Positions 42,529 through 51,759 of a DNA stretch of 64,000 bases are shown piece after piece. The stretch is taken from positions 62,001-126,000 of the forward strand of contig NZ_JAHKPI010000025.1 in NCBI RefSeq assembly GCF_018860425.1, read 5' to 3'. The notes under the pieces were generated by a model. It made no database searches. It saw nothing but the letters and a program-made list of their open reading frames with translations, and was not told where the DNA came from. Made by a program: the position numbers and the translations under genes. This DNA comes from Marinobacter sp. F3R08. GTDB taxonomy: Bacteria > Pseudomonadota > Gammaproteobacteria > Pseudomonadales > Oleiphilaceae. Numbering within the stretch: position 1 is the stretch's first letter; every line of letters starts with the position of its first letter.

Positions 42529-43466
42529 CCGATCCGCCCTCCGGGGCCCAGCAGTAACTTCAGGGCAATGGCCGGATCTTCAGCAGTGGACACCTCAGCC
42601 ATGGTGACGCCGGAGGTACGGAAACACTCCTTCAGTCGGTGTTCATGGTGGCTAACCTTGTCGTTCCAGGCCTTCTGAAATCGGGGGTTTCCTGCGTCGA
42701 ACCATACGGCTCCCTCTGGACCAGCCACCGCAAAGCGACCGCTTTTCGGTAGGGTTTGTTCCAGCGGATCCACGATTCTCAGTGCACTGACCGCGTTGTG
42801 GCGAGCGAGGGCACTGAGCAGAGAACTCGTGTCTGGGGAAATATCCAGAAAATCACTGATCACGAAAACCCGGCTGCCGGTATGGGCGACCCGGCGGGCT
42901 TCAGTGAGCGCTGTATCCAATCTGCTTTTGCCAGACGGATCTTGCTGTGTCGGCCCGCGGCTATCCCGTCGTTGTTGCTGGTCCAGCGTGTCCAGAAAAC
43001 GTAACACCGACTTCTTGCGGCGGGCAGGTCGAAGTACGCTGAGGGCCTCGCCATTGAAAACGATACCGCCTACCTGGTCTCCTGACCACAACGCCAGCCA
43101 TGCCAGGATGGCGGCGACCTGCGCACAGCGTACTTGTTTGAAGGCTCCGGTACTGGCAAAAAACAGGCTGGGGCCGAGATCGCACAACAACAGGACGGGG
43201 CGCTCCCGCTCTTCCTCGTAAAGCTTGGTGTGTGGTTCCTGGCGCCTGGCAGTGACCCGCCAGTCAATGCTTCGGATGTCGTCCCCTGGCTGGTAAAGCC
43301 GGACTTCTGCAAACGCCATCCCGCGGCCGCGCAGGGGCGAGCGCCGCAGGCCGGACTGGCGGGAACGTACAGGGCGGGCTGAAGGCAGTTTCAGCGCCCG
43401 AGCGTCCGCCTGCAGGCGGATCAGATCCGGCAGACCTATGTGCGTCGTTGCTTCGGTGTTGCCCAT
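42525..43466 (-). CDS. DUF58 (VWA-like) protein of the MoxR/Bat operon
   Basis: A 313-residue soluble protein with the DUF58 signature GRGMAFAEVRLYQPGDDIRSIDWRVTAR and a VWA-like part VLLLCDLGPSLFFAS. The ATG at 43466 has GGAG 9 bases upstream; a GTG at 43511 that overlaps the MoxR stop is an alternative. DUF58 proteins regularly follow MoxR genes and are thought to be their partners. Confidence 0.87.
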   Translation of the reverse strand: MGNTEATTHIGLPDLIRLQADARALKLPSARPVRSRQSGLRRSPLRGRGMAFAEVRLYQPGDDIRSIDWRVTARRQEPHTKLYEEERERPVLLLCDLGPSLFFASTGAFKQVRCAQVAAILAWLALWSGDQVGGIVFNGEALSVLRPARRKKSVLRFLDTLDQQQRRDSRGPTQQDPSGKSRLDTALTEARRVAHTGSRVFVISDFLDISPDTSSLLSALARHNAVSALRIVDPLEQTLPKSGRFAVAGPEGAVWFDAGNPRFQKAWNDKVSHHEHRLKECFRTSGVTMAEVSTAEDPAIALKLLLGPGGRIG

Positions 43467-43503
43467 ACCTGACAGCTCCCGTGGATGACTTCCTTCGTTT
43501 GGG

Positions 43504-44466
43504 TCAGGCACTCACCGGAACTCGTTCGATCAGCCGCTCGATGACCGTATCGGCGGTCATGCCTTCGGCCTCTGCTTCGAAGGTCAGCAGGATGCGGTGT
43601 CGCAGTACGTCAAAGGCCATGGCACGCACATCATCCGGAGTGACGTAGTCGCGGCCGTCAAGCCAGGCGAGTGACCGGGCACAGCGGTCAAGAGCGATGG
43701 TGCCACGAGGGCTGGCGCCGAATGCTGTCCAGCGGGCCAGTTCCGGGTCCAGTCCGGCCGGGTCACGGGTGGCCAGCACCATCGCCAGCAGGTATTGCTC
43801 GACAGGTTCAGCCATGTAGATATTGGCAACTTCCGCCCGGGCATCGAAAACCTGGTTTGCCGTCAGTCGAAGGTTTGTTTCTGGCAAACCATGACGATAG
43901 TCGTTTCGGGCCAGTTGCAGAATGGCTTTTTCTGCCTCCGCCGACGGGTAGTGGATGACGACGTGCATCAGAAACCGGTCGAGTTGGGCCTCGGGCAGTG
44001 GGTAGGTGCCTTCCTGTTCAATCGGGTTCTGCGTTGCCATAACCAGAAACAGCGAGTCTAGCTGGAAGGTTCGCATGCCTACACTGATCTGCCTCTCACC
44101 CATGGCTTCCAGAAGTGCAGACTGGACTTTGGCGGGCGCCCGGTTGATTTCGTCCGCCAGAACCAGGTTATGAAATATCGGACCTCGCTGGAATTCGAAC
44201 TGCCCCGTTTCCGGTCGGTAGATTTCACTGCCGGTGACGTCGGAGGGTAACAGGTCCGGGGTAAACTGGATCCTGTGAAAATCGCCTTCAATATGGTCTG
44301 CCAGAGCTTTTATGGCGGTGGTTTTCGCCAGTCCCGGAGCACCTTCCACCAGAAGATGACCGTCTGCAAGGAGCGCGATGAGCAAGCGATCCACCAGCTT
44401 TTCCTGCCCGATAATCCGTTTGGCTAACTGTTCCCGTAACTCTCCGAACGTATGCTGTAACGACAT
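43504..44466 (-). CDS. MoxR-family AAA ATPase (canonical)
   Basis: A 320-residue AAA+ ATPase with Walker A GAPGLAKTT, Walker B LVLADEINRAPAKVQSALLEAMGE, sensor 1 VMATQNPIEQEGTYPLPEAQLDRF and a C-terminal lid. It heads the minus-strand Bat operon and starts at MSLQHTFGELREQL (44466). MoxR chaperones mature or remodel VWA-containing partners. It is divergent from the NAD-glutamate dehydrogenase gene across 164 bases. Confidence 0.93.
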   Translation of the reverse strand: MSLQHTFGELREQLAKRIIGQEKLVDRLLIALLADGHLLVEGAPGLAKTTAIKALADHIEGDFHRIQFTPDLLPSDVTGSEIYRPETGQFEFQRGPIFHNLVLADEINRAPAKVQSALLEAMGERQISVGMRTFQLDSLFLVMATQNPIEQEGTYPLPEAQLDRFLMHVVIHYPSAEAEKAILQLARNDYRHGLPETNLRLTANQVFDARAEVANIYMAEPVEQYLLAMVLATRDPAGLDPELARWTAFGASPRGTIALDRCARSLAWLDGRDYVTPDDVRAMAFDVLRHRILLTFEAEAEGMTADTVIERLIERVPVSA

Positions 44467-44630
44467 TGGAATTGACTGCTCTCTGTGTCTGGGGGGCTTC
44501 CGGAGAAACCCGTATCGCCGCGTAGGTAGTTGCCGAATTTTTGGCGTCTGGCCAGCAAAAATCAAGGGTTTGACTATGCTAATGTCACGATACGCCGATT
44601 ACTTTTATTTCACACTGACAGGGGTAAACC

Positions 44631-47600
44631 ATGAATGCGCTGACAGTGGCCAGCAAGGATCAATTCTTTGAACAGTTGGCTGATGCTTTCGCGAAGAAGA
44701 TTTCCAAGGCCGAAGCCAAGAAAATCAGCGAATTTGCCAAGCAACATTACGCTCATATTCCCCTCGAAGAGCTGGTCAGTCGACGTTTTGCCGATACCTA
44801 CGGTGCGGTGCTTGCGGCCTGGCAGTTTCTGCAAAAGCGATCAGCGGATGAAACACCCGTTGCCGTATTTAACCCCGATCTCGAAAGTGACGGCTGGCAA
44901 TCGACTCATACCGTGGTTTTTATCCTGCATCCGAACATTCCATTTCTGATCGATTCCCTGCGCATTGCCATAAACCAGCGCGAAATCGGAACCCATTCCA
45001 TTCAGCACTCGATTCTGCAAGTGGAACGGGATCAAGATGGCAAGCTAAAGAAACTGCATACCGCGAAGAAGAAAGCCACTGATTCGGCCTACGAGGCGTT
45101 CATTGTCCTTGAGATTGACCGCCACAGTAATCCCGAAGATCTGCGAGACCTCGAAGACACCTTGCAGAATGTTCTCCATGAAGTCCGGATTGCCGTCAGT
45201 GATTTTCCGGTTGTCACTGAAAAGGTGAGTGAAATTCTCGGCGAGCTGGATAACATTCCCGCAGGTATCAACGACGAGCAGAAAGAAGAGGCGAGAGCAT
45301 TTCTGGAGTGGCTGGCCCGGGATCATTTCACGTTTCTGGGCTATGACGAGTACGACTTTGCCAAAGACAAAAACGGCATGGTGGTGCGGCGGGTAGAGAA
45401 CTCGGAACTTGGTATCCTCCGGGTCAATAACGAGCGCCCGGATCGGGTTCGCCTGAATGAACTGCCACAGCGTACCCGTCACGAAATGACCCGTGGGGAC
45501 GATATTTTCATATTCGCCAAATCGGCACAGCGTTCGCGGGTGCACCGTCCTGCATACCCGGACTACATTGCTGTCAAAAAATTTAACAGTAAGGGCGAGG
45601 TTGTCGGTGAACGGCGATTCCTTGGCCTTTACACCGCCCGTGTCTACAACGAGAGACCGGATGAGATTCCCCTGCTTCGTCGCAAAATCCAGAGCGTGAT
45701 GAAAAGATCCGGATTTCTCCGTGACGATTATGCCGGCAAGGAACTTGAACAGATTCTGACGGTGTATCCCCGCGATGAGCTGTTCCAGATTGAGACAAAT
45801 GATTTGCTCAATGTGGCAAAGAGCATCCTGTACATTCAGGAACGACGGCGTATTGAGTTGTTCATCCGGGAAGATGTTTATGGCCAGTTCGTTACCTGCC
45901 TGGCCTTCTTCCCCCGGGACATCTACAACACCGAACTGCGTCTCAAGGTCGAGCAGGTGCTGGTCGATCGACTGGGCGCCGAGGATGTCGAATTTGTTAC
46001 GCACTTCTCCGAGTCGGTTCTGGCTCGGGTCCAGTTCACCATCCGGGTGCCTCAGGTCGAGAACCGGCAACTGCCAACGGCGGAGATCCGGGAGAAGGTC
46101 ATCGAGCTTGCTCAATCCTGGCGGGATGGACTTTCCGAGGCGCTGAGCGAGGCCTGGGGAGAAGAGCAGGGCAACGAACTGTATCGATTGTGGGCAGGGG
46201 GATTCCCGGCCAGCTATACCGATATGTTCTCACCCCGGCGGGCTGCGATTGACCTTGAACACATCAATACCTCCGCCAACAAGCATGATCTCGCCATGAG
46301 CTTCTACAGGGCCCTGGAAGAGGACGAGAGCACTCTGCACTTCAAGCTTTTCTATCCCGATGAGCCGCTCCCTCTCTCAGATGTGATGCCGATTTTCGAT
46401 AACCTGGGATTTCGGGTCATCGGGGAGCATCCGTTCGAGGTGATCGACCGAAACAACAAGGTTGTCTGGATTCACGATTTCACTCTCCAGGCGCACTCCG
46501 GCAGTATCGTTGATATTCATCGAATCCGTCCCATCTTCGAGGAGCTGTTCCGCCGGGTATGGCACGGAGAGGCAGAGAACGATGCATTCAACCGAATGAT
46601 GCTCTCCTCCTATATGAGCTGGCGCGAGATTGCTCTGCTGCGAACCTACGCCCGATACATGCGTCAGATCAGGTTCTCCAACAGTCAGACGTTTATATCC
46701 AACACGCTGGTCAATCACGTTGAACTGACCCGTCTTTTACTGGAGTTCTTCGAGATACGCTTCAACCCGGAGCGTTATCAGAGTTCCGGCCAGAGCCATG
46801 CGGCCCAGCAGAAACTGGAGATCGAGTTTAATGCCGGTCTTGAAGATGTTGAGAACCTGAGTGAAGACCGTGTACTTCGGCTCTATCTGGAGCTGATGCA
46901 GGCTACCTTGCGCACCAACTACTATCAGACTGACGACGCTGACGGCCCCAAGCCTTACATCAGCGTGAAGTTCGATCCATCCCGGATTCCGGACATGCCT
47001 CTGCCCACTCCTATGTTCGAGATTTTCGTGTATTCACCGAGAGTTGAGGGTGTGCATCTCCGGGGCGGTAAGGTTGCCCGAGGGGGGTTGCGATGGTCTG
47101 ACCGATTCGAAGACTATCGCACGGAAATCCTGGGTCTGGTCAAGGCCCAGCAGGTCAAGAATGCGGTTATTGTCCCGGTGGGCGCCAAAGGTGGTTTCGT
47201 CGCCAAGCGATTGCCGGATACGTCGGACCGGGAAGCCTTCCAGGCTGAAGGCATTGAGGCCTACAAAACGTTTATCCGGGGGTTGCTGGATATTACGGAT
47301 AATCTGGTAGATGCCGGTATACAGTCGCCGGAGCGGGTTATCCGGTATGACGAAGACGACCATTATCTGGTGGTGGCGGCGGACAAAGGGACAGCCACCT
47401 TCTCGGATATTGCCAACGGCCTGGCCGCAGAATATGGCTTCTGGATGGGCGATGCTTTCGCATCCGGCGGCAGCAATGGTTATGACCACAAGAAAATGGG
47501 CATTACGGCCCGCGGAGCCTGGGTATCGGTCGAGCGTCACTTCCGGGAAATGGGTATCAACCCGGCACTGGATGAATTTACCGCCATCGGCATTGGTGAC

Positions 47601-49517
47601 ATGGGAGGGGATGTCTTCGGCAACGGCATGCTGTGCTCCGAGAAAACCAGACTGGTGGCAGCGTTTAACCACATACACATATTTATCGATCCCGCGCCGG
47701 ATCCGGAGAAAAGCTACAAGGAGCGTAAACGGTTGTTCGGGCTCCCGCGTTCGGCCTGGACCGACTATGACAGTAAACTCATCTCCAAGGGCGGCGGCGT
47801 TTTCAGTCGTAATGCGAAATCAATTCCGGTCAGCGCGGAGATGAAGAAGCTCCTTGGCATCAAGTCGGACAGGGTGCCTCCGAACATGCTTATCTCTCAC
47901 ATCCTCAAAGCCCAGGTCGACTTGCTATGGGTGGGCGGGATTGGCACCTACGTCAAAGGTGGCAGTGAATCCAACGGAGACGTTGGTGACAAAGCCAACG
48001 ACGGTTTGCGGATCAACGGTTCTGAACTGCGTTGCAAGGTTGTGGGCGAGGGCGGCAATCTTGGGCTTACGCAGCTTGGCCGAATTGAATTCGCCCTGCG
48101 CGGCGGGCGCCTGAATACGGACTTCATCGACAATTCCGGTGGTGTGGATTGTTCAGACCATGAAGTCAATATGAAAATTCTGCTCAACCGGGCAGTGGCG
48201 ATGGGCGACCTCACCAACAAGCAGCGCAATGTCATGCTTGAAGAGATGACCGACGATGTTGCGGATCTTGTTCTCAAGAACAACTACCGGCAGACCCAGG
48301 CCATCAGCATTGCCAGTGAGGACGCGGCTACCCGGCTTGAAGAGTACCGGCGGCTGATGAACACCTTCGAAAGTGAAGGGAAGCTCAATCGTGCTCTGGA
48401 GTTCCTCCCGGATGATGAGACCCTGTCCGAGCGCAAACTGGACAATAAGGGGCTCACCCGGCCAGAGCTTTCGGTTCTGATCTCCTATGTGAAAGGCGAT
48501 CTGAAACAGACGTTGATAGACAGTGCGCTGCCCGATGAACCGTTGCTTGCCGGGGAAATGTACAAGGTCTTTCCCCGGGATCTGACCCAGAAGTTCTCGA
48601 AGGAACTGGGCGAACACCAGTTGCGTCGTGAAATTATCGCGACGCAGATTGCCAACGATATGGTTAACCACATGGGGATCACCTTTGTGGAGCGTCTGAA
48701 TCAATCTACAGGAGCCGATGCGGCCTCCATTGCGCTTGCCTGGATTATTGCCCGGGATGTATTCCGGATTGATAACTGGTGGGACAGGATTGAGGATCTC
48801 GATTTCCACGTGCCGGCCCAACTGCAGATGGAGCTGATGCAGGATTTGATGCGTTTGATGCGTCGTTCGGTGCGGTGGCTGCTGCGCAACCGGCGGGCAG
48901 AACTCAGTATCCAGCATCATATGGAACGCTTTGCCGACAGCGTCTGGGCGATTACCGCTGGGCTGCCTGAGTATCTTGGTGATCAGGCCAAGACTACATG
49001 GGAAGAACAGCATCAGGCTCTGGTGGATAGCGGTCTGCCATCAGAGTTGGCGTCCGTTGTATCGGGTACGGGGCATCTTTATTCGTCACTGGGCATTATT
49101 GAGTCTCAGGAGGCATCCGGCATGCCACTGAAAACCGTTGCCAACCTCTATTATGAGTTGGGTGATCGACTGGACCTGAACTGGTTCGCCAATGCCATTG
49201 CAGGTCTGACTCCGGCTTCACACTGGCAGGCGCTGGCCCGGGAAAGCTTCCGGGAGGATCTCGACTGGCAGCAGCGGGCTCTGACCACCGGAGTCCTTAA
49301 GCTGGCAGAAAAACCGGAAGAGGTGGCGGACTGTGTCGAGAACTGGATGTCACGGCACCAGCAGATGATTGATCGCTGGCAATCCATGCTGTCTGAGCTC
49401 AAGGGCGTACGGGAGCCGGAATACGCCATGTTTTCGGTGGCGCTGCGTGAACTGCTGGATCTGGCTCAGAGTACCATCCACCAGTCCCATGCTGAGACCG
49501 AACCCCAGACCAACTGA
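44631..49517 (+). CDS. gdhB: Large NAD-specific glutamate dehydrogenase (GDH-180 type)
   Basis: A 1628-residue enzyme of the L_180 family that oxidises glutamate to 2-oxoglutarate and ammonia. A long N-terminal region with ACT-like domains precedes the catalytic core, where GGLRWSDRFEDYRTEILGLVKAQQVKNAVIVPVGAKGGFV (near residue 815) and IGIGDMGGDVFGNGML are seen. The C-terminal helical domain follows. Length and sequence match the Pseudomonas and Streptomyces enzymes. It is monocistronic in appearance; the next gene starts 65 bases later. I could not find a convincing promoter in the 164-base divergent region. Confidence 0.96.
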   Translation: MNALTVASKDQFFEQLADAFAKKISKAEAKKISEFAKQHYAHIPLEELVSRRFADTYGAVLAAWQFLQKRSADETPVAVFNPDLESDGWQSTHTVVFILHPNIPFLIDSLRIAINQREIGTHSIQHSILQVERDQDGKLKKLHTAKKKATDSAYEAFIVLEIDRHSNPEDLRDLEDTLQNVLHEVRIAVSDFPVVTEKVSEILGELDNIPAGINDEQKEEARAFLEWLARDHFTFLGYDEYDFAKDKNGMVVRRVENSELGILRVNNERPDRVRLNELPQRTRHEMTRGDDIFIFAKSAQRSRVHRPAYPDYIAVKKFNSKGEVVGERRFLGLYTARVYNERPDEIPLLRRKIQSVMKRSGFLRDDYAGKELEQILTVYPRDELFQIETNDLLNVAKSILYIQERRRIELFIREDVYGQFVTCLAFFPRDIYNTELRLKVEQVLVDRLGAEDVEFVTHFSESVLARVQFTIRVPQVENRQLPTAEIREKVIELAQSWRDGLSEALSEAWGEEQGNELYRLWAGGFPASYTDMFSPRRAAIDLEHINTSANKHDLAMSFYRALEEDESTLHFKLFYPDEPLPLSDVMPIFDNLGFRVIGEHPFEVIDRNNKVVWIHDFTLQAHSGSIVDIHRIRPIFEELFRRVWHGEAENDAFNRMMLSSYMSWREIALLRTYARYMRQIRFSNSQTFISNTLVNHVELTRLLLEFFEIRFNPERYQSSGQSHAAQQKLEIEFNAGLEDVENLSEDRVLRLYLELMQATLRTNYYQTDDADGPKPYISVKFDPSRIPDMPLPTPMFEIFVYSPRVEGVHLRGGKVARGGLRWSDRFEDYRTEILGLVKAQQVKNAVIVPVGAKGGFVAKRLPDTSDREAFQAEGIEAYKTFIRGLLDITDNLVDAGIQSPERVIRYDEDDHYLVVAADKGTATFSDIANGLAAEYGFWMGDAFASGGSNGYDHKKMGITARGAWVSVERHFREMGINPALDEFTAIGIGDMGGDVFGNGMLCSEKTRLVAAFNHIHIFIDPAPDPEKSYKERKRLFGLPRSAWTDYDSKLISKGGGVFSRNAKSIPVSAEMKKLLGIKSDRVPPNMLISHILKAQVDLLWVGGIGTYVKGGSESNGDVGDKANDGLRINGSELRCKVVGEGGNLGLTQLGRIEFALRGGRLNTDFIDNSGGVDCSDHEVNMKILLNRAVAMGDLTNKQRNVMLEEMTDDVADLVLKNNYRQTQAISIASEDAATRLEEYRRLMNTFESEGKLNRALEFLPDDETLSERKLDNKGLTRPELSVLISYVKGDLKQTLIDSALPDEPLLAGEMYKVFPRDLTQKFSKELGEHQLRREIIATQIANDMVNHMGITFVERLNQSTGADAASIALAWIIARDVFRIDNWWDRIEDLDFHVPAQLQMELMQDLMRLMRRSVRWLLRNRRAELSIQHHMERFADSVWAITAGLPEYLGDQAKTTWEEQHQALVDSGLPSELASVVSGTGHLYSSLGIIESQEASGMPLKTVANLYYELGDRLDLNWFANAIAGLTPASHWQALARESFREDLDWQQRALTTGVLKLAEKPEEVADCVENWMSRHQQMIDRWQSMLSELKGVREPEYAMFSVALRELLDLAQSTIHQSHAETEPQTN

Positions 49518-49582
49518 GTATTGCGTTGATATTCGCATTCCCGTTCAATCGCTGGTCGGGAATCATAAAACGGAGTGGGACC

Positions 49583-50266
49583 ATGGGTCAGCTTGACCAC
49601 CTTTTGGAAAAGAATCGGGCCTGGGCAGATGGCATCAAGGCCCAGGATCCGCAGTTTTTTACTCGCCTGTCGAACCAGCAGGCACCGGAATACCTCTGGA
49701 TTGGCTGCGCGGACAGCCGCGTGCCGGCTAACCAGATTGTCGATCTTTTGCCGGGCGAGCTGTTCGTTCACCGGAACGTGGCCAACGTTGTTGTCCATAC
49801 GGATTTTAACTGTCTGTCGGTGTTGCAGTTCGCTATCGAAGTGTTGAAGGTGAAGCATGTCCTGGTCGTCGGCCACTACGGCTGTGGTGGTGTCAGAGCG
49901 GCATTGCTGAATGAAGGGTTTGGGCTAATCAGCAATTGGCTTCGTCATGTTCAGGATGTCCGTGACCGGCATCATCAGGTTTTGGATGGCATATCAAGTG
50001 TTCAGGATCGGGTAGACCGGTTGTGCGAGCTGAATGTTGTTGAGCAGGTAGGCCATGTGTGCCAGAACAATATTGTTCAGGAAGCCTGGAAGCGTGGCCA
50101 GCCACTCAGGGTGCACGGTTTCGTCTACGATGTGGCGGACGGATTTCTCCGTGATATGGGGTTGTCAGTATCCTGCGAGGACGAGCGCGAACGGGTCAAG
50201 CAGAATAGTATCGATGAGCTGGTTCAGCGTCCCGTTCGATCGGGCCGTCAGAAAGCCGTCCAGTAA
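49583..50266 (+). CDS. can: Beta-class carbonic anhydrase
   Basis: A 227-residue enzyme for reversible CO2 hydration. Zinc ligands are C42, H98 and C101, with the D44/R46 dyad in GCADSRVPANQIVDLLPGELFVHRN and VVGHYGCGGV. The ATG at 49583 has CGGAG upstream; the longer frame from 49526 adds an unrelated segment. It resembles E. coli Can (YadF). Confidence 0.95.
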   Translation: MGQLDHLLEKNRAWADGIKAQDPQFFTRLSNQQAPEYLWIGCADSRVPANQIVDLLPGELFVHRNVANVVVHTDFNCLSVLQFAIEVLKVKHVLVVGHYGCGGVRAALLNEGFGLISNWLRHVQDVRDRHHQVLDGISSVQDRVDRLCELNVVEQVGHVCQNNIVQEAWKRGQPLRVHGFVYDVADGFLRDMGLSVSCEDERERVKQNSIDELVQRPVRSGRQKAVQ

Positions 50267-50311
50267 TTACTGTAAAAATACGTCAAAAATTCGTGATAAG
50301 CGTCACTTCCT

Positions 50312-50340
50312 GACCCTCGGTGTCATCACAGTTGAGGGTC
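50312..50340. terminator. Possible terminator hairpin after the carbonic anhydrase gene
   Basis: GACCCTC (50312-50318) and GAGGGTC (50334-50340) pair around a 15-base loop, followed by TCCTTATTTT. The loop is long and the T-run is broken, so termination is likely to be weak. The 57-residue gene starts 48 bases later. Confidence 0.45.
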
Positions 50341-50387
50341 TCCTTATTTTGCTAAAGTATCTCCAGTAGTAGGTAAGGAGGTAAACA

Positions 50388-50561
50388 GTGAAAGAATTGA
50401 TGCAGAAAGCCCTGAGCGCGCTCAATCAGCGTAAAAACGATACGCCTGCCTGTACGCAACGCAGTAGAGGCGAGAAATCGTCGGAGAGAGGGCAGTCTGA
50501 AGAGTGGGGAATGTCCCCTGAAGATGCCCTGAGAGTTGGTACGGTTGCCCGCTACAAGTAA
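50388..50561 (+). CDS. Small hypothetical protein, 57 residues
   Basis: GTG start at 50388 with an excellent ribosome site TAAGGAGGT 5 bases upstream. The protein starts MKELMQKALSALNQ, has a polar Cys- and Ser-bearing middle, and ends SPEDALRVGTVARYK. It has a helical N-terminus, no membrane segment, and one Cys. The strong ribosome site and clean gene boundaries argue that it is real. I do not recognise a family. It sits between the carbonic anhydrase and rRNA methyltransferase genes. Confidence 0.65.
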   Translation: MKELMQKALSALNQRKNDTPACTQRSRGEKSSERGQSEEWGMSPEDALRVGTVARYK

Positions 50562-50686
50562 TTGACGTTTTCTATGGTAATCATCGTCGGAGAGGGCTCC
50601 TCTCTGGGGCGGCCGGGGAAGACGTGAGGATTCATTCCGGTTAGAGTATCCCGTCTTTCAGTCATCCACGCGGGATCCATTAGCTC

Positions 50687-51733
50687 ATGTCATTGCCCAA
50701 TTCCCATGAAGCCCTGTTGCGCAATCGCCACCTCTTGCAGGGGCGAACGGCTCTGTTGGGACTTAGCGCCGACGGCATTCTGGCTCATTTGCCTGCCGGT
50801 GGCATGGTTATGAGCGAGCATGCGGGGATCTGTGCCTCGCTTGCCGGGCACGATGGTTGGCAGGTCTGTTTCGGCTACGATGATCCGGCGCTGGCAGCGG
50901 GTACCTTCGACACCTTGCTGGTGTTTCTGCCGAAGGCGCGGGCGGAGCTTGATCTGCGTCTTGCTCTGGCGCGGTGGTTAGCGGTGCCGGGCGCCCGGAT
51001 TGTCCTCGTAGGCGAGAAAAAAGAAGGCATTGCCGGGGCTGTCAAACAGCTCAAAGCTGTAGCGCCGTCTGCGACCAAGATCGACAGCGCCCGGCACTGC
51101 CAGGTCTGGTGTGCCGATCAAATCGAATCGCTGCCCGAATTTTCGCTTCAGCAATGGATGACCTGGACGCGCATAGACTGCAGGTCGGTGAGCGTGGAGG
51201 TCTCAGGTCTTCCGGGGATCTTCAGTCTTGGTGAGCTGGATGAAGGCACCCGACTGCTGCTGGACACCCTTGATGACAACCCATTGCGGTCCGGTTCTAT
51301 ACTGGATTTTGCCTGTGGTGCCGGCACCATCGGTTCCTGGTTGCATGGCTGGCACGAACACAAGGGCCAACCTCCGGTACAGATCGATGGGATCGATGTA
51401 CAGTCCCAGGCGGTTGTCTGTGCCAGGGCCACCTATGAGCGAAACGGCGTTTCCGGACGTATTCTGGCCTCGGATGGCCTTAAAGGAGTTGAGGGCCGTT
51501 GGCCGGTTATTCTCAGTAATCCGCCCTTCCACACCGGTATCAGAACCGATCTTTCCATGACGGAACTGTTTCTTCGCGACCTGGTGCGCCATCTTGAGCC
51601 GGGGGGGGAGGTGCGGCTGGTTGCGAACAGTTTTCTGCCTTACGAGCCCTTGATGAAACGCTGTATAGGCCCGGTTGAGCGATTACGGGAAGATCGGCGT
51701 TTTACCGTTTACCGTGCGTTTCGCCGATCCTGA
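50687..51733 (+). CDS. rsmC: 16S rRNA m2G1207-type methyltransferase (RsmC family)
   Basis: A 348-residue protein with two tandem methyltransferase-like folds. The N-terminal half is a degenerate copy. The C-terminal half has the SAM loop ILDFACGAGTIGSWL and the base-methylation motif LSNPPFHTG. This is the RsmC layout, which methylates G1207 of 16S rRNA. It is followed after 26 bases by a relative of RlmG, so two similar enzymes for the two ribosomal subunits sit in tandem. RsmC versus a paralogue is decided only by resemblance and length. Confidence 0.85.
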   Translation: MSLPNSHEALLRNRHLLQGRTALLGLSADGILAHLPAGGMVMSEHAGICASLAGHDGWQVCFGYDDPALAAGTFDTLLVFLPKARAELDLRLALARWLAVPGARIVLVGEKKEGIAGAVKQLKAVAPSATKIDSARHCQVWCADQIESLPEFSLQQWMTWTRIDCRSVSVEVSGLPGIFSLGELDEGTRLLLDTLDDNPLRSGSILDFACGAGTIGSWLHGWHEHKGQPPVQIDGIDVQSQAVVCARATYERNGVSGRILASDGLKGVEGRWPVILSNPPFHTGIRTDLSMTELFLRDLVRHLEPGGEVRLVANSFLPYEPLMKRCIGPVERLREDRRFTVYRAFRRS

Positions 51734-51759
51734 CCGACAATGGCCCCAGGATGCCCAAT

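Noticed and set aside
44570..44600. TTGACT followed by TATGCT upstream of the glutamate dehydrogenase gene
   Set aside because: The two hexamers are almost adjacent, and no -10 box lies 16-18 bases after TTGACT, so no promoter can be called.
50590..50604. GAGAGG-GCT-CCTCTC hairpin as a terminator for the small gene
   Set aside because: The stem is only six pairs and no T-run follows; it may be chance.
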